Assembly (NCBI RefSeq): GCF_902833905.1
Contig: NZ_CADFGP010000022.1
Location: forward strand, 62,001-126,000
Reading direction: 5' to 3'
DNA from: Paraburkholderia tuberum STM678
GTDB lineage: Bacteria; Pseudomonadota; Gammaproteobacteria; Burkholderiales; Burkholderiaceae
Length of the DNA stretch: 64,000 nucleotides
The notes beneath the pieces are model-generated. The model saw only the letters and a list, made by a program, of their open reading frames with translations, did no database searches and was not told where the DNA came from. Below are positions 1-9,224 of this stretch, one piece after another. Each line of letters starts with the position of its first letter. Position 1 is the first letter of the stretch. The position numbers and the translations under genes were made by a program.

Positions 1-629
1 ACGCGCACGCTCGGATGCACCATCTCCATGCCGAAGAAGCCGCCCCGCACGTCGCCGCGCACGCGCAGGCGCGCGCCGGGCGCCATCTGCTTGACCTGCG
101 AGCCGTAGAAATTCAGAAAGCGCAGCACGAGTTCGTCGCCGTCGGCGTCGCGCAGCTTCACGAGCAGCTGCCGGCGCGGGCGATAGGCGATCTCATTGTC
201 GAACACCACGCCTTCGGTTTGCGCGATGCCGCCGGGCAGCAAGTGACCGATCGGCGTCAGCGAGGTTTCGTCTTCGTAGCGCATCGGCAGATGCAGCACG
301 AGGTCGATGTCGCGTGTGAGGCCGAGTTTGGCGAGCTTGTCGGCGGTTTTGACCGGGGCTTTGGCGGCGGCTTTTGCCGCGCCTTTGGTTTTGGCGGCGG
401 GTTTGTCGTCGCTCGCGTGGTCGGCGGCGAATTGATCCGGCGGGTCGCCCGCGTGGCCGCCGGGCTTGTCACCGTCGCGCCCGAGATCGTGGCCAGCGGC
501 CATCATGCCGCCTTGTGCGCCCGCTTGCGCCGCATCCCGCTCCCCCGCCTCCGCCCGCGCACCGCGGCGCCGCGGTTCGGCGCCCGCTTCGAGGGTGGCA
601 ACGGACGATCGGCGGTCGGACAAAGGCAT
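1..629 (-). CDS. recG: RecG ATP-dependent DNA helicase, N-terminal part (truncated by window edge)
   Basis: RecG remodels stalled replication forks and Holliday junctions in the cytoplasm. About 209 N-terminal codons lie in the window; the helicase motor is outside it. The first ~75 residues are a low-complexity Ala/Lys/Gly leader. Then comes the conserved wedge-domain start: DKLAKLGLTRDIDLVLHLP followed by MRYEDET and TPIGHLLPGG, and the OB-fold stretch RRQLLVKLRDADGDELVLRF followed by LNFYGSQ. The ATG at 627-629 is the first clear in-frame start; an internal Met pair near residue 41 is an alternative. It is divergent from queA. In many betaproteobacteria recG and queA are neighbours, which supports the call. 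Confidence 0.9.
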   Translation of the reverse strand, partial: MPLSDRRSSVATLEAGAEPRRRGARAEAGERDAAQAGAQGGMMAAGHDLGRDGDKPGGHAGDPPDQFAADHASDDKPAAKTKGAAKAAAKAPVKTADKLAKLGLTRDIDLVLHLPMRYEDETSLTPIGHLLPGGIAQTEGVVFDNEIAYRPRRQLLVKLRDADGDELVLRFLNFYGSQVKQMAPGARLRVRGDVRGGFFGMEMVHPSVR

Positions 630-818
630 AGGCTGCTTCGCAAGTACAATATCGGGTGCTGTCGAAAAGAAGTCGTGCCGCCCTTCGCGCGTCCAGCGTA
701 GGCAGGATGCGGCACAAAGCGCGCGGGCCGCTTCGGCGTCCCGCCATCATAGCCGCCCGGCTCCGGCTTCGGCTCAATTCAGTCCCAAATCAGTCCCAAC
801 CCGCTTCCAGTCGTTCGC

Positions 819-1889
819 ATGTTTACGCTTTCCGATTTCGATTTCGATCTGCCGCCCGAGCTGATCGCGCAAGTCGCGCTGCCCGAGCGCAGCGCAAGCC
901 GTCTGCTCGACGTGGACGCCGCAGGCGCCGCCGACGGCGCCGCCGACGGCGCCGCGCGCCTGATCGACCGCCGCTTCACCGAACTGCCCGAGTGCCTCGC
1001 GCCGGGCGATCTGCTCGTCTTCAACGATACCAAAGTGCTGAAGGCGCGCTTCTTCGGCCAGAAGTCGAGCGGCGGCAAGATCGAAGTGCTGGTCGAGCGC
1101 CTGACCGGCGAGCGCAGCGCGCTCGCGCAGATCCGGGCGAGCAAGAGCCCGCAGGCGGGCACGACGATCCGTCTCGCGGATGCGTTCGACGTCACCGTCG
1201 GCGAGCGCGTCGATCAGTTCTACACGCTGCATTTCCCCGACGACTGTCTGACGATGATCGAGCAGTACGGCCGTCTGCCGCTGCCGCCGTACATCGAGCA
1301 CGACCCCGACGCGACCGACGAAACCCGCTATCAGACCGTATTCGCGCAGAACCCGGGCGCGGTCGCCGCGCCGACCGCCGGCCTGCACTTCGACGACACG
1401 CTGCTCGCCCGCCTCGACGCCCTCGGCATCGACCGCGCGACGCTGACGCTGCACGTCGGCGCGGGCACGTTTCAGCCGGTGCGCGTCGAAAACATCGCCG
1501 AGCACAAGATGCACAGCGAGTGGTATCACCTGCCGCAAGCGCTCGCGGACAAGATCGCCGCGACCAAAGCGCGCGGCAACCGCGTGATCGCGGTCGGCAC
1601 GACGTCGATGCGCGCGCTCGAAGCCGCCGCGCGCGACGCCGAAGCCGCCGGCCATCCGCTCGGCGCGGCGAGCGCGGAAACCGACATCTTCATCACGCCG
1701 GGCTACCGGTTCCGCGTGGTCGACCGGCTGGTCACGAACTTCCATTTGCCGAAATCTACGCTGCTGATGCTGGTGTCGGCGTTCGCGGGCGTCGAGACGA
1801 TTCGCGCCGCGTACCGTCATGCGATCGACGAGCGCTATCGTTTTTTCAGCTACGGTGACGCGATGCTGCTTACGCGGCGCGATGCATGA
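819..1889 (+). CDS. queA: S-adenosylmethionine:tRNA ribosyltransferase-isomerase
   Basis: QueA transfers and isomerises the ribosyl part of SAM onto preQ1 in tRNA to give epoxyqueuosine, the step after Tgt. The 356-aa product has the usual length. It starts MFTLSDFDFDLPPELIAQ and carries the conserved blocks GDLLVFNDTKV, AAPTAGLHF, TLHVGAGTFQPV, VGTTSMRALE and TNFHLPKSTLLMLVSAF. Tgt follows about 110 bp downstream on the same strand, so the two consecutive steps of queuosine synthesis are probably co-transcribed. Residues 36-46 hold a short Gly-Ala-Ala-Asp repeat from a 12-bp tandem repeat, placed before the LIDRRF segment. Confidence 0.96.
   Translation: MFTLSDFDFDLPPELIAQVALPERSASRLLDVDAAGAADGAADGAARLIDRRFTELPECLAPGDLLVFNDTKVLKARFFGQKSSGGKIEVLVERLTGERSALAQIRASKSPQAGTTIRLADAFDVTVGERVDQFYTLHFPDDCLTMIEQYGRLPLPPYIEHDPDATDETRYQTVFAQNPGAVAAPTAGLHFDDTLLARLDALGIDRATLTLHVGAGTFQPVRVENIAEHKMHSEWYHLPQALADKIAATKARGNRVIAVGTTSMRALEAAARDAEAAGHPLGAASAETDIFITPGYRFRVVDRLVTNFHLPKSTLLMLVSAFAGVETIRAAYRHAIDERYRFFSYGDAMLLTRRDA
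924..955 (+). repeat. 12-bp in-frame tandem repeat inside queA
   Basis: The unit GGCGCCGCCGAC occurs twice (924-935, 936-947) and continues for eight more bases. It encodes G-A-A-D repeats. The period is a multiple of three, so copy-number slippage would not shift the frame. Confidence 0.85.
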
Positions 1890-2003
1890 GCCGGTTCGAG
1901 CACTGCTTCAGCGTATCGGCAGTTTTTCTAGCCGCCGCGATCCCTCGTGGCGGTTTTCATTGATTGCGCCGGACTGTTTTCCGGTCGCCCAGGAGTGATC
2001 CCC

Positions 2004-3194
2004 ATGACCCTTGGTCATCCCTTGCAACAGCCTGCCCATGAGCGCCCGCAGAACGGCCTCAGATTCGAACTGCTCGGCACCGACGGCCTCGCGCGCCGCG
2101 GCCGCGTCACGCTCAACCACGGCGTGGTGGAGACGCCGATCTTCATGCCGGTCGGCACCTACGGCACCGTGAAGGCGGTCCAGCCGCGCGAGCTCGACGA
2201 AATGCACGCGCAGATCATCCTCGGCAATACGTTTCACCTGTGGCTGCGACCCGGCCTCGAAACCATCGAGGCGCACGGCGGCCTGCACCGCTTCATGGGC
2301 TGGAAGAAGCCGATCCTGACCGACTCGGGCGGCTTCCAGGTGTTCTCGCTCGGCGATCTGCGCAAGATCACCGAGGACGGCGTCACGTTCGCGTCGCCGA
2401 TCAACGGCGACCGGCTATTCCTGTCGCCGGAAGTGTCGATGCAGATCCAGAAGGTGCTGAACTCGGACATCGTGATGCAGTTCGACGAATGCACGCCGTA
2501 CGCGACCGACAACATCCCGACCTCGCACAAGGAAGCCGCCGAATCGATGCGCATGTCGATGCGCTGGGCGCAACGCTCGATCGACGAATTCGAGCGCCTC
2601 GGCAATCCGAATGCACTATTCGGCATCGTGCAGGGCGGCATGTTCGAGGATCTGCGCGACGAGTCGCTCGCCGGCCTCGCGCAGAAGAACTTCCACGGCC
2701 TCGCGATCGGCGGTCTGTCGGTCGGCGAGCCGAAGGAAGACATGATGCGGATCCTGAACCACATCGGCCCGAAGCTGCCGGCCGACAAGCCGCACTACCT
2801 CATGGGCGTCGGCACGCCGGAAGACCTGGTGGCCGGCGTCGCGGCCGGCGTCGACATGTTCGACTGCGTGATGCCCACGCGCAACGCGCGCAACGGCTGG
2901 CTCTTCACGCGTTTCGGCGACATCAAGATCCGCAACGCGACGCACAGGAACTCGCTGCGCCCGCTCGACGAGCAATGCGGCTGCTACACCTGCCGCAACT
3001 TCACGCGCGGCTATCTGCACCATCTGCATCGCGTCGGCGAAATTCTCGGCGCGCAGCTGAACACGATCCACAACCTGCATTACTACCTGGAACTGATGCA
3101 GGAAATGCGCGATGCGATCGAGGCGAAACTGTTCGAGACATTCCGCAAGCGTTTCCACGAAGACCGCGCGCGCGGCGTCGAACCGTCGTCCTGA
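2004..3194 (+). CDS. tgt: Queuine/preQ1 tRNA-guanine transglycosylase
   Basis: Tgt swaps guanine 34 of GUN-anticodon tRNAs for preQ1 by base exchange. The protein is about 396 aa. Visible signatures: VVETPIFMPVGTYGTVKAV near the N terminus, the catalytic-Asp region ILTDSGGFQVFSL, the second catalytic Asp in GVDMFDCVMPTRNARNG, and the zinc-site cysteines CGCYTC with a downstream His (NTIHNLHYYLELM). The ATG at 2004 is preferred because AGGAG lies 8 bp upstream; an in-frame ATG at 1947 would add 19 residues unlike the family. It sits between queA and yajC, a common bacterial order. Confidence 0.96.
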   Translation: MTLGHPLQQPAHERPQNGLRFELLGTDGLARRGRVTLNHGVVETPIFMPVGTYGTVKAVQPRELDEMHAQIILGNTFHLWLRPGLETIEAHGGLHRFMGWKKPILTDSGGFQVFSLGDLRKITEDGVTFASPINGDRLFLSPEVSMQIQKVLNSDIVMQFDECTPYATDNIPTSHKEAAESMRMSMRWAQRSIDEFERLGNPNALFGIVQGGMFEDLRDESLAGLAQKNFHGLAIGGLSVGEPKEDMMRILNHIGPKLPADKPHYLMGVGTPEDLVAGVAAGVDMFDCVMPTRNARNGWLFTRFGDIKIRNATHRNSLRPLDEQCGCYTCRNFTRGYLHHLHRVGEILGAQLNTIHNLHYYLELMQEMRDAIEAKLFETFRKRFHEDRARGVEPSS

Positions 3195-3389
3195 CGGCCC
3201 GCCACATGGATTGCGCATGCCGCACGCGGACAACTTACAATTTACTTTCACCGGCCGCTGAATTTGCCCCGAATCGGACCTTTAAACGGTTGATCGCAAA
3301 GCCGATTCGCCGCGCCGGCGCGCGTGTGGCCGGTGGTAGAATAATCGGCTGATTTTTTTGATCGTTTGACTGATAACGGAGAGACCAAC

Positions 3390-3719
3390 GTGTCGTTCAT
3401 TTCCAATGCCTTCGCGCAAGGCGCAGCAGCAGGTGGTATCGAATCGAACCTGATGAGCTTCCTGCCGCTGATCCTGATGTTCGGCGTACTGTACTTCATC
3501 ATGATTCGCCCGCAAATGAAGCGTCAGAAGGAACATCGCACCATGCTCGCAGCGATGGCCAGGGGCGATGAAGTCGTGACGAACGGCGGCATCGTCGGCA
3601 AGGTGACGAAGGTGGGCGAAGCCTACGTCGGCATCGAAATCTCGGAAGGCACGGAAGTCACCGTGCAAAAGGCGTCGGTCACGACAATTCTCCCGAAGGG
3701 CACGATCAAGTCGCTGTAA
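3390..3719 (+). CDS. yajC: Preprotein translocase subunit YajC
   Basis: YajC is a small single-span inner-membrane protein that associates with SecDF-YidC. The 109-aa product has a short N terminus, one hydrophobic helix (FLPLILMFGVLYFIMI, about residues 24-39), then the conserved RPQMKRQKEH and a cytoplasmic domain with GDEVVTNGGIVGKV. I chose the GTG at 3390, preceded by ACGGAGAG, because the reading then begins (M)SFISNAFAQ as in relatives; an upstream start at 3366 would add eight residues. secD follows after 116 bp. Confidence 0.94.
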   Translation: MSFISNAFAQGAAAGGIESNLMSFLPLILMFGVLYFIMIRPQMKRQKEHRTMLAAMARGDEVVTNGGIVGKVTKVGEAYVGIEISEGTEVTVQKASVTTILPKGTIKSL

Positions 3720-3835
3720 GGCCTGCACTCCCCGCGTCCGGTGCGGCCTCGCCGGCGGTTCAGGCAGTTCGCTGAACGGCCCGCGCTCATCGCCGGACGC
3801 ATCGCATCCAAGCCAACCTTCCCGTTGGACCACTC

Positions 3836-5935
3836 ATGAATCGCTACCCCCTCTGGAAATACGCCGTGATGCTGGTGGCTCTGGTCATCGGCCTCGTGTA
3901 CACGCTGCCCAATCTGTACGGCGAAGCGCCGGCGGTGCAGGTGTCGAGCGGCAAGGCCACGGTCAGACTCGACGCCGCCACGCTAGCGTCGATCGAAGCC
4001 GCGCTCGCGGCCAATCACATCAAGCCGACCGCAATCACGTTCGACAACTCGCAGAACAACGCGAACATCCGCGTGCGCCTGACGAACACGGACACGCAGT
4101 TGCGCGTGAAAGACCTGCTGCAGAAGTCGCTCAATAGCGACCCGAACGATCCGCAGTACGTCGTCGCACTGAACCTGCAAAGCGCGTCGCCGACCTGGAT
4201 GACCGCGCTGCGCGCGCTGCCGATGTACCTCGGTCTCGACCTGCGCGGCGGTGTGCACTTCCTGCTGCAGGTCGACATGGCCGGCGCGCTGAACAAGAAG
4301 CTCGACTCGGACGCCTCGGACGTGCGCACGCTCCTGCGCGACAACAACGTGCGCGACGGCGGCGTGAATCGCGTGAACCAGTCGGTGGTGGTGAATCTGG
4401 CCGACCAGGCCACGGCGGACGCGGCACTCAAGCTGCTCAGCCGCAGCGTCAGCGAACTTCAGTGGGCGTCGCAGCCGAACACCGGGGCGGACGGCGGCGT
4501 GCAGCTCGTCGGCACCTTTACGCCGGCCGTGCAGCGCGAGGTGCAGGAGGCCGCGCTCAAGCAGAACATCACGACGCTGCATAACCGCGTGAACGAACTC
4601 GGCGTGGCCGAGCCGGTGATCCAGCAACAGGGCACGGACCGCATCGTCGTCGAGCTGCCGGGCGTGCAGGACACCGCGAAGGCGAAGGACATCATCGGCC
4701 GTACGGCGACGCTCGAAGCGCGCCTCGCCGATCCGGTCAACACGCATCCGAACCCGAACGAGCCGGTGCCGCCGGGCGATGAACTCTTCACGCAAGGCAA
4801 CCAGACGCCGGTGCTGCTGCGCAAGCAGGTGATCTTCACCGGCGACCGCATCATCGACGCGTCGGCGGGCTTCGACGAGCATCAGCGTCCGACGGTCAAT
4901 ATCCGTCTCGACTCGGCCGGCGGCCGCGCGGTGCGCGCGGTATCGCGTGACAACATCGGCAAGCCAATGGCGATGGTGCTGTTCGAGCACGGCAAGGGCG
5001 AAGTGCTGACCGTCGCGACGATTCAGTCGGAACTGGGCGACCGCTTCCAGATCACCGGCCAGCCGACCCCGCAAGCGGCCGCCGACCTCGCGCTGCTGCT
5101 GCGCGCCGGTTCGCTCGCCGCGCCGATGGAAATCATCGAGGAACGCACGATCGGCCCGAGCCTCGGCGCCGACAACATCAAGAAGGGCTTCCACTCGGTC
5201 GTGTGGGGCTTCGCGGCCATCGCCGTATTCATGAGCGCGTACTACATGCTGTTCGGCGTGATCTCGATGATCGGCCTTTCCGTGAACCTGCTGCTGCTGG
5301 TCGCGGTGCTGTCGATGCTGCAGGCCACGCTCACGCTGCCGGGTATCGCCGCTATCGCGCTCGCGCTCGGTATGGCGATCGACGCGAACGTGCTGATCAA
5401 CGAGCGCGTGCGCGAGGAACTGCGCCACGGCGCGCCGCCGCAACTGGCCATCCAGAACGGCTACGCGCATGCATGGGCGACGATTCTCGACTCGAACGTG
5501 ACCACGCTGATCGCCGGCCTCGCGCTGCTCGCGTTCGGCTCCGGTCCGGTGCGCGGCTTCGCGATCGTCCACTGTATCGGCATTCTGACGTCGATGTTCT
5601 CGGCGGTGTTCTTCTCGCGCGGCCTGGTCAACTTCTGGTACGGCGGCAAGAAGAAGCTGAAGTCGCTGTCGATCGGCCAGGTGTGGCGTCCGCAAACGGC
5701 GGCGGCAGGCTCGGCCGCGTATGCCGGCAACACCCTCGGCGGCAGCGACGCCGCGACCGACACCGCGCAGGCCATCGCCACGGCGAAGGCGAAGGCGAAA
5801 GCGAAGGCAAGCTCGAAGGCACCGGCCGCGGCCGGCGCGCAGGGTCGCTCGAAACCGACCGTGCGTCGCCGCAATGCGCCGGGCACGCCGACGTCGAATG
5901 ACTCGACGCGGCAAAAACCGGGTTCATCCCGCTGA
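3836..5935 (+). CDS. secD: Protein translocase subunit SecD
   Basis: SecD with SecF uses proton motive force to pull exported proteins out of SecYEG. The 699-aa product has an N-terminal membrane helix (YAVMLVALVIGLVYTLPNLY), the P1 periplasmic domain, the signature YLGLDLRGGVHFLLQVD near residue 130, the VNELGVAEPVIQQQG block, and five C-terminal membrane helices containing the D/A-N-V-L-I-N-E-R motif (GMAIDANVLINERVREE). After the last helix and GGKKKLKSL there is an extra tail of about 75 residues rich in Ala, Lys, Ser and Thr. secF begins 18 bp downstream. Confidence 0.96.
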   Translation: MNRYPLWKYAVMLVALVIGLVYTLPNLYGEAPAVQVSSGKATVRLDAATLASIEAALAANHIKPTAITFDNSQNNANIRVRLTNTDTQLRVKDLLQKSLNSDPNDPQYVVALNLQSASPTWMTALRALPMYLGLDLRGGVHFLLQVDMAGALNKKLDSDASDVRTLLRDNNVRDGGVNRVNQSVVVNLADQATADAALKLLSRSVSELQWASQPNTGADGGVQLVGTFTPAVQREVQEAALKQNITTLHNRVNELGVAEPVIQQQGTDRIVVELPGVQDTAKAKDIIGRTATLEARLADPVNTHPNPNEPVPPGDELFTQGNQTPVLLRKQVIFTGDRIIDASAGFDEHQRPTVNIRLDSAGGRAVRAVSRDNIGKPMAMVLFEHGKGEVLTVATIQSELGDRFQITGQPTPQAAADLALLLRAGSLAAPMEIIEERTIGPSLGADNIKKGFHSVVWGFAAIAVFMSAYYMLFGVISMIGLSVNLLLLVAVLSMLQATLTLPGIAAIALALGMAIDANVLINERVREELRHGAPPQLAIQNGYAHAWATILDSNVTTLIAGLALLAFGSGPVRGFAIVHCIGILTSMFSAVFFSRGLVNFWYGGKKKLKSLSIGQVWRPQTAAAGSAAYAGNTLGGSDAATDTAQAIATAKAKAKAKASSKAPAAAGAQGRSKPTVRRRNAPGTPTSNDSTRQKPGSSR

Positions 5936-5953
5936 GTCCCGGAGAACAAGACC

Positions 5954-6904
5954 ATGGAATTTTTCCGTTTCCGTAAAGACATTCCGTTCATGCAGCGCGC
6001 GTTGATCTTCAACGCGATCTCGCTGATCACCTTCCTCGCCGCCGTGTTCTTCCTCGTGCATCGCGGGCTGCATCTGTCGGTGGAATTCACCGGCGGTACC
6101 GTGATCGAGGTGCAGTATCCGGGCGCGGTGCCGCTCGACCCGGTGCGTAACACGCTCGGCAAGCTCGGCTATGCCGACGCGCAGGTGCAGAACTTCGGCA
6201 CCTCGCGCGACGTACTGATCCGTCTGCCGCTGAAGACGGGCTACACGTCCGCGCAGCAGAGCGACCAGGTGATGGGCGCGCTGAAGGCCGACACGCCGGA
6301 AGTGCAGTTGCAGCGCGTCGAGTTCGTCGGTCCGCAGGTCGGCAAGGAGCTCGCCACCGACGGTCTGCTCGCACTCGCCTGCGTGGTGGCCGGCATCGTG
6401 ATCTACCTGTCGTTCCGCTTCGAATGGAAGTACGCGATCGCCGGCGTGATCGCCAACCTGCACGACGTCGTCATCATTCTCGGCTTCTTCGCGTTCTTCC
6501 AGTGGGAGTTCTCGCTGTCGGTGCTGGCCGCGGTGCTCGCGGTGCTCGGCTATTCGGTCAACGAGTCGGTCGTTATCTTCGACCGGATTCGCGAAACCTT
6601 CCGCCGCGAACGCAAGATGACCGTGATCGAAGTGATCAACCACGCAATCACCAGCACGATGTCGCGAACCGTCATCACGCACGGCTGTACGCAGATGATG
6701 GTGCTGTCGATGTTCCTGTTCGGCGGCCCGACGCTGCACTACTTCGCGCTCGCGCTGACGGTCGGTATTCTGTTCGGTATCTACTCGTCGGTGTTCGTCG
6801 CCGCGGCTCTTGCCATGTGGTTCGGCGTCAAGCGCGAAGACCTGATCAAGGACAAGAAGGAACGCGTCGATCCGGACGATCCGAACGCGGGCGCCCAGGT
6901 TTGA
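5954..6904 (+). CDS. secF: Protein translocase subunit SecF
   Basis: SecF is the partner of SecD in the inner membrane. The 316-aa protein has an N-terminal helix (LIFNAISLITFLAAVFFLV), a periplasmic P1-like region with SVEFTGGTVIEVQY, and the conserved membrane motifs LGYSVNESVVIFDRIRE and TSTMSRTVITH. A GGAGA ribosome site lies 9-13 bp before the ATG, and the gap to secD is 18 bp, so they form one operon with yajC. A strong hairpin follows the stop within 33 bp. Confidence 0.96.
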   Translation: MEFFRFRKDIPFMQRALIFNAISLITFLAAVFFLVHRGLHLSVEFTGGTVIEVQYPGAVPLDPVRNTLGKLGYADAQVQNFGTSRDVLIRLPLKTGYTSAQQSDQVMGALKADTPEVQLQRVEFVGPQVGKELATDGLLALACVVAGIVIYLSFRFEWKYAIAGVIANLHDVVIILGFFAFFQWEFSLSVLAAVLAVLGYSVNESVVIFDRIRETFRRERKMTVIEVINHAITSTMSRTVITHGCTQMMVLSMFLFGGPTLHYFALALTVGILFGIYSSVFVAAALAMWFGVKREDLIKDKKERVDPDDPNAGAQV

Positions 6905-6936
6905 TGCGCGCGTAACCGCTGAGGATGCGCGGAATG

Positions 6937-6967
6937 AAAAAGGCCGGTTCTGTCGAACCGGCCTTTT
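6937..6967. terminator. Intrinsic terminator after secF, likely bidirectional
   Basis: A 12-bp stem (AAAGGCCGGTTC / GAACCGGCCTTT) with a TGTC loop has A-run and T-run flanks. It lies between convergent secF and the MFS gene and can end transcripts from both sides. Confidence 0.9.
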
Positions 6968-7000
6968 GCGTTGACGTACGCCGTCGTTACCGCCTCGTTC

Positions 7001-8278
7001 CTAGCGGAACCCCAGCTTGCGCCGTGCGCCGATCAGCGCCGCGATGCTGAGCAGCGCGGCAAACATCACGTAGTAGCTCGGCGCTGCCTTCGAACCGGTC
7101 GCGCTGATCAGCCACGCGATGATGAACGGCCCGAAGCCGCCGAAGATCGTCACCGCGATGTTATACGCGAGCGACATGCCGGTCGTGCGCGTCTGCACCG
7201 GGAATATCTCCGACAGCAGTCCCGGCGTCGCGCCGAAGTAGCCGCTGACGAGAAAACCGAACACGATCTGCCACACGATCAGCGTGCCGAAGCTCGGATG
7301 CGCGATCAGGAACGCGAACGCCGGATAGACGAGCACGAACAGCAGCACGGCCGCGCCCAGCATGATGCGTGTGCGTCCATGCAGGTCCGACCAATGCCCG
7401 GCCACCGGCGAGAACACCATCTGGATCAGACCCGTCACCGCGATCGCCGAGAACGCGACCGACGGCGCGAGCCCCAGTTGCCGCACGCCATAGGTCGGCA
7501 TGAACAGCATCAGATACGCGGACACGGTCCCGAGGATCACCACGCCCATCGCGATCACGAGCCGCAGCTTCTGCGTCGCGAACGTATCGCGCAGCGGCGT
7601 CTGCGTCGTTTCGGCGGCGAGGAATTCGGGCGTCTCGTCGAGCCTGGTGCGGATGTAGAACGCGACGGGCCCGATCAGCAGACCGAAGAAGAACGGCACG
7701 CGCCAGCCCCACGATGCCATCTGTTCCGGCGACAGCTGGCCGGTCAGCAACGCGCCGAAACCGGCCGCGAGCAGCGTCGTCAGACCCTGGCTCGCCATCT
7801 GCCAGCTCGCGTAGAAGCCGCGCCGGCCCGGCACGTGCTCGGCGAGAAACGCAGTCGCGCTGCCGAATTCGCCGCCGGCCGAGAAGCCTTGCATCAGCCG
7901 CGCGAGCACGAGGATCAGCGGCGCGGCGAGACCGATGCTCTGGTAGGTCGGCAAAATCGCGATGATCAGCGTGCCGCTCATCATCAGCAGGATGGAAAGC
8001 GTGAGCGCCCCCTTGCGCCCGGCGCGGTCCGAGTACGCGCCGATCACGATCGCGCCGAGCGGCCGCATGAAGAATGACACGCCGAACGTGCCGAGCGTGA
8101 GCAGCAGCGATACGGTCTCGTTGCCGACCGGAAAAAACAGCTTGGAGATGGTCACGGCGAAAAAGCCGTACACCACGAGATCGAACCATTCGAGCGCGTT
8201 GCCGATCGAGGCGGCCACCACCGCGCGCCACGAATTCTGCCGGCCTCCCGCGACGCTTGCTGCTGTCGTTGCATTCAT
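7001..8278 (-). CDS. MFS transporter of the metabolite:H+ symporter (MHS) type
   Basis: This is a 425-aa, 12-helix inner-membrane proton symporter of the MHS branch of the major facilitator superfamily, related to citrate, proline/betaine and alpha-ketoglutarate carriers. The N-terminal signature SIGNALEWFDLVVYGFFA is typical of that branch. The loop 2-3 motif appears as GAYSDRAGRKGAL, followed by LMQGFSAGGEFGSATAFLAE in helix 4. The substrate cannot be read from the sequence. The ATG at 8278 has AGGAG a few bases upstream. It faces secF tail to tail and stands alone as a transcription unit. Confidence 0.88.
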   Translation of the reverse strand: MNATTAASVAGGRQNSWRAVVAASIGNALEWFDLVVYGFFAVTISKLFFPVGNETVSLLLTLGTFGVSFFMRPLGAIVIGAYSDRAGRKGALTLSILLMMSGTLIIAILPTYQSIGLAAPLILVLARLMQGFSAGGEFGSATAFLAEHVPGRRGFYASWQMASQGLTTLLAAGFGALLTGQLSPEQMASWGWRVPFFFGLLIGPVAFYIRTRLDETPEFLAAETTQTPLRDTFATQKLRLVIAMGVVILGTVSAYLMLFMPTYGVRQLGLAPSVAFSAIAVTGLIQMVFSPVAGHWSDLHGRTRIMLGAAVLLFVLVYPAFAFLIAHPSFGTLIVWQIVFGFLVSGYFGATPGLLSEIFPVQTRTTGMSLAYNIAVTIFGGFGPFIIAWLISATGSKAAPSYYVMFAALLSIAALIGARRKLGFR

Positions 8279-8464
8279 CCAGATCTCCTGTACTGCGCGA
8301 AATATTTATCGACACGAACGCATAACGTCCGCCCAGGCCATCCCGGCAACGCGCAGCACCGGCATGACTGCTTGCGCTCTATTTAACTGAAAAAATAAAG
8401 GCGATGCGAGCGACAAATGGCCGAGGCGCGCCACCATGGCCGAGGCGTTTGCAACGGGCGACAA

Positions 8465-8500
8465 AAAACCGCTTCGTCGGTGAACGACCAAAGCGGTTTT
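8465..8500 (-). terminator. Intrinsic terminator after the yceI pair
   Basis: A 10-bp stem (AAAACCGCTT / AAGCGGTTTT) with a 16-nt loop lies 43 bp past the stop of the second yceI gene. The A-run on the left reads as a T-run on the minus strand. The rest of the 8279-8543 gap shows only the MFS leader and no gene. Confidence 0.7.
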
Positions 8501-8543
8501 CGTATTGCAGCGCAGCGCGGATCGAATCGCAACAGCGGCGCGC

Positions 8544-9125
8544 CTACTGCTGCTTAATACCTTCCGACTGGATATGCAGGCGCGTCTGCATGCTGAAGCC
8601 GTACTTCGCGCCGAAGTCCATGCCGTAATCGGCGCGATTGAATTCGGTGCTCGCCTCGACGCCGCAGACTTCGCGCTTGAGGACCGGGTGCTGCATGCAC
8701 TTGAACGAATCGATCTTCAGATTCACCGGCTTCGTGATGCCGCGAATCGTCAGCGTGCCGATCACCTCGACGGGCTTGTCGCCGTCGAACTTGATCTCGG
8801 TGCCCTTGTAGGTCACGGTCGGATACTTCTCGACGTCGAAGAACTCGGCGGCCCTCAGGTGATCGTCGAGCTTCGGGTTACCGGTCTGCACCGAAGCGGG
8901 ATCGACGGTGACGTCGACGGTGCCGGTTTTGGCCGCGCGATCGAGCGTCACCGTTCCCGTGGTCTTCGTGAATTTGCCGCGCCAGATCGACAGACCGCCA
9001 AAGTGGTCGGCCTCGAAGCTCGGAAACGTATGCATCGGATCAAGCAGATAGGTATCGGCGGCGAAGGCGCCGAGCGATAGCGACGAAGCCAGCGCGCCAA
9101 CAGCGATCAATATGGACGATTTCAA
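8544..9125 (-). CDS. YceI family periplasmic protein (second copy)
   Basis: YceI proteins are exported lipocalin-like barrels that bind polyprenyl or isoprenoid-quinone-type lipids. The product is about 193 aa with a signal peptide (SSILIAVGALASSLSLGAFA, cleavage after AFAA) and the family start DTYLLDPMHTFPSFEADHFG, then VDVTVDPASVQTGNPKLDDH, FFDVEKYPTVTYKGT and GTLTIRGITKPVNL. I chose the TTG at 9125 because AGGAG sits 6 bp before it and the signal peptide begins at once; an upstream ATG at 9191 would add a non-signal leader. It follows the first yceI by 99 bp. Confidence 0.87.
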   Translation of the reverse strand: MKSSILIAVGALASSLSLGAFAADTYLLDPMHTFPSFEADHFGGLSIWRGKFTKTTGTVTLDRAAKTGTVDVTVDPASVQTGNPKLDDHLRAAEFFDVEKYPTVTYKGTEIKFDGDKPVEVIGTLTIRGITKPVNLKIDSFKCMQHPVLKREVCGVEASTEFNRADYGMDFGAKYGFSMQTRLHIQSEGIKQQ

Positions 9126-9224
9126 TTCGTGCTCCTGTATTGCGTTGAAAATCGCGGTGCAACCTGCGGTGGGAAAGCGGCCGCGCCCCATGTGGCGCGG
9201 CGGACCTCGCGAGCGCCGAGCGCG

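Noticed and set aside
774..1820. 348-codon minus-strand frame opposite queA
   Set aside because: Antisense shadow of a well-conserved gene.
3983..5914. 643-codon open frame on the minus strand opposite secD
   Set aside because: Arg/His-rich composition typical of antisense frames in high-GC DNA; it lies fully opposite a clear secD gene.
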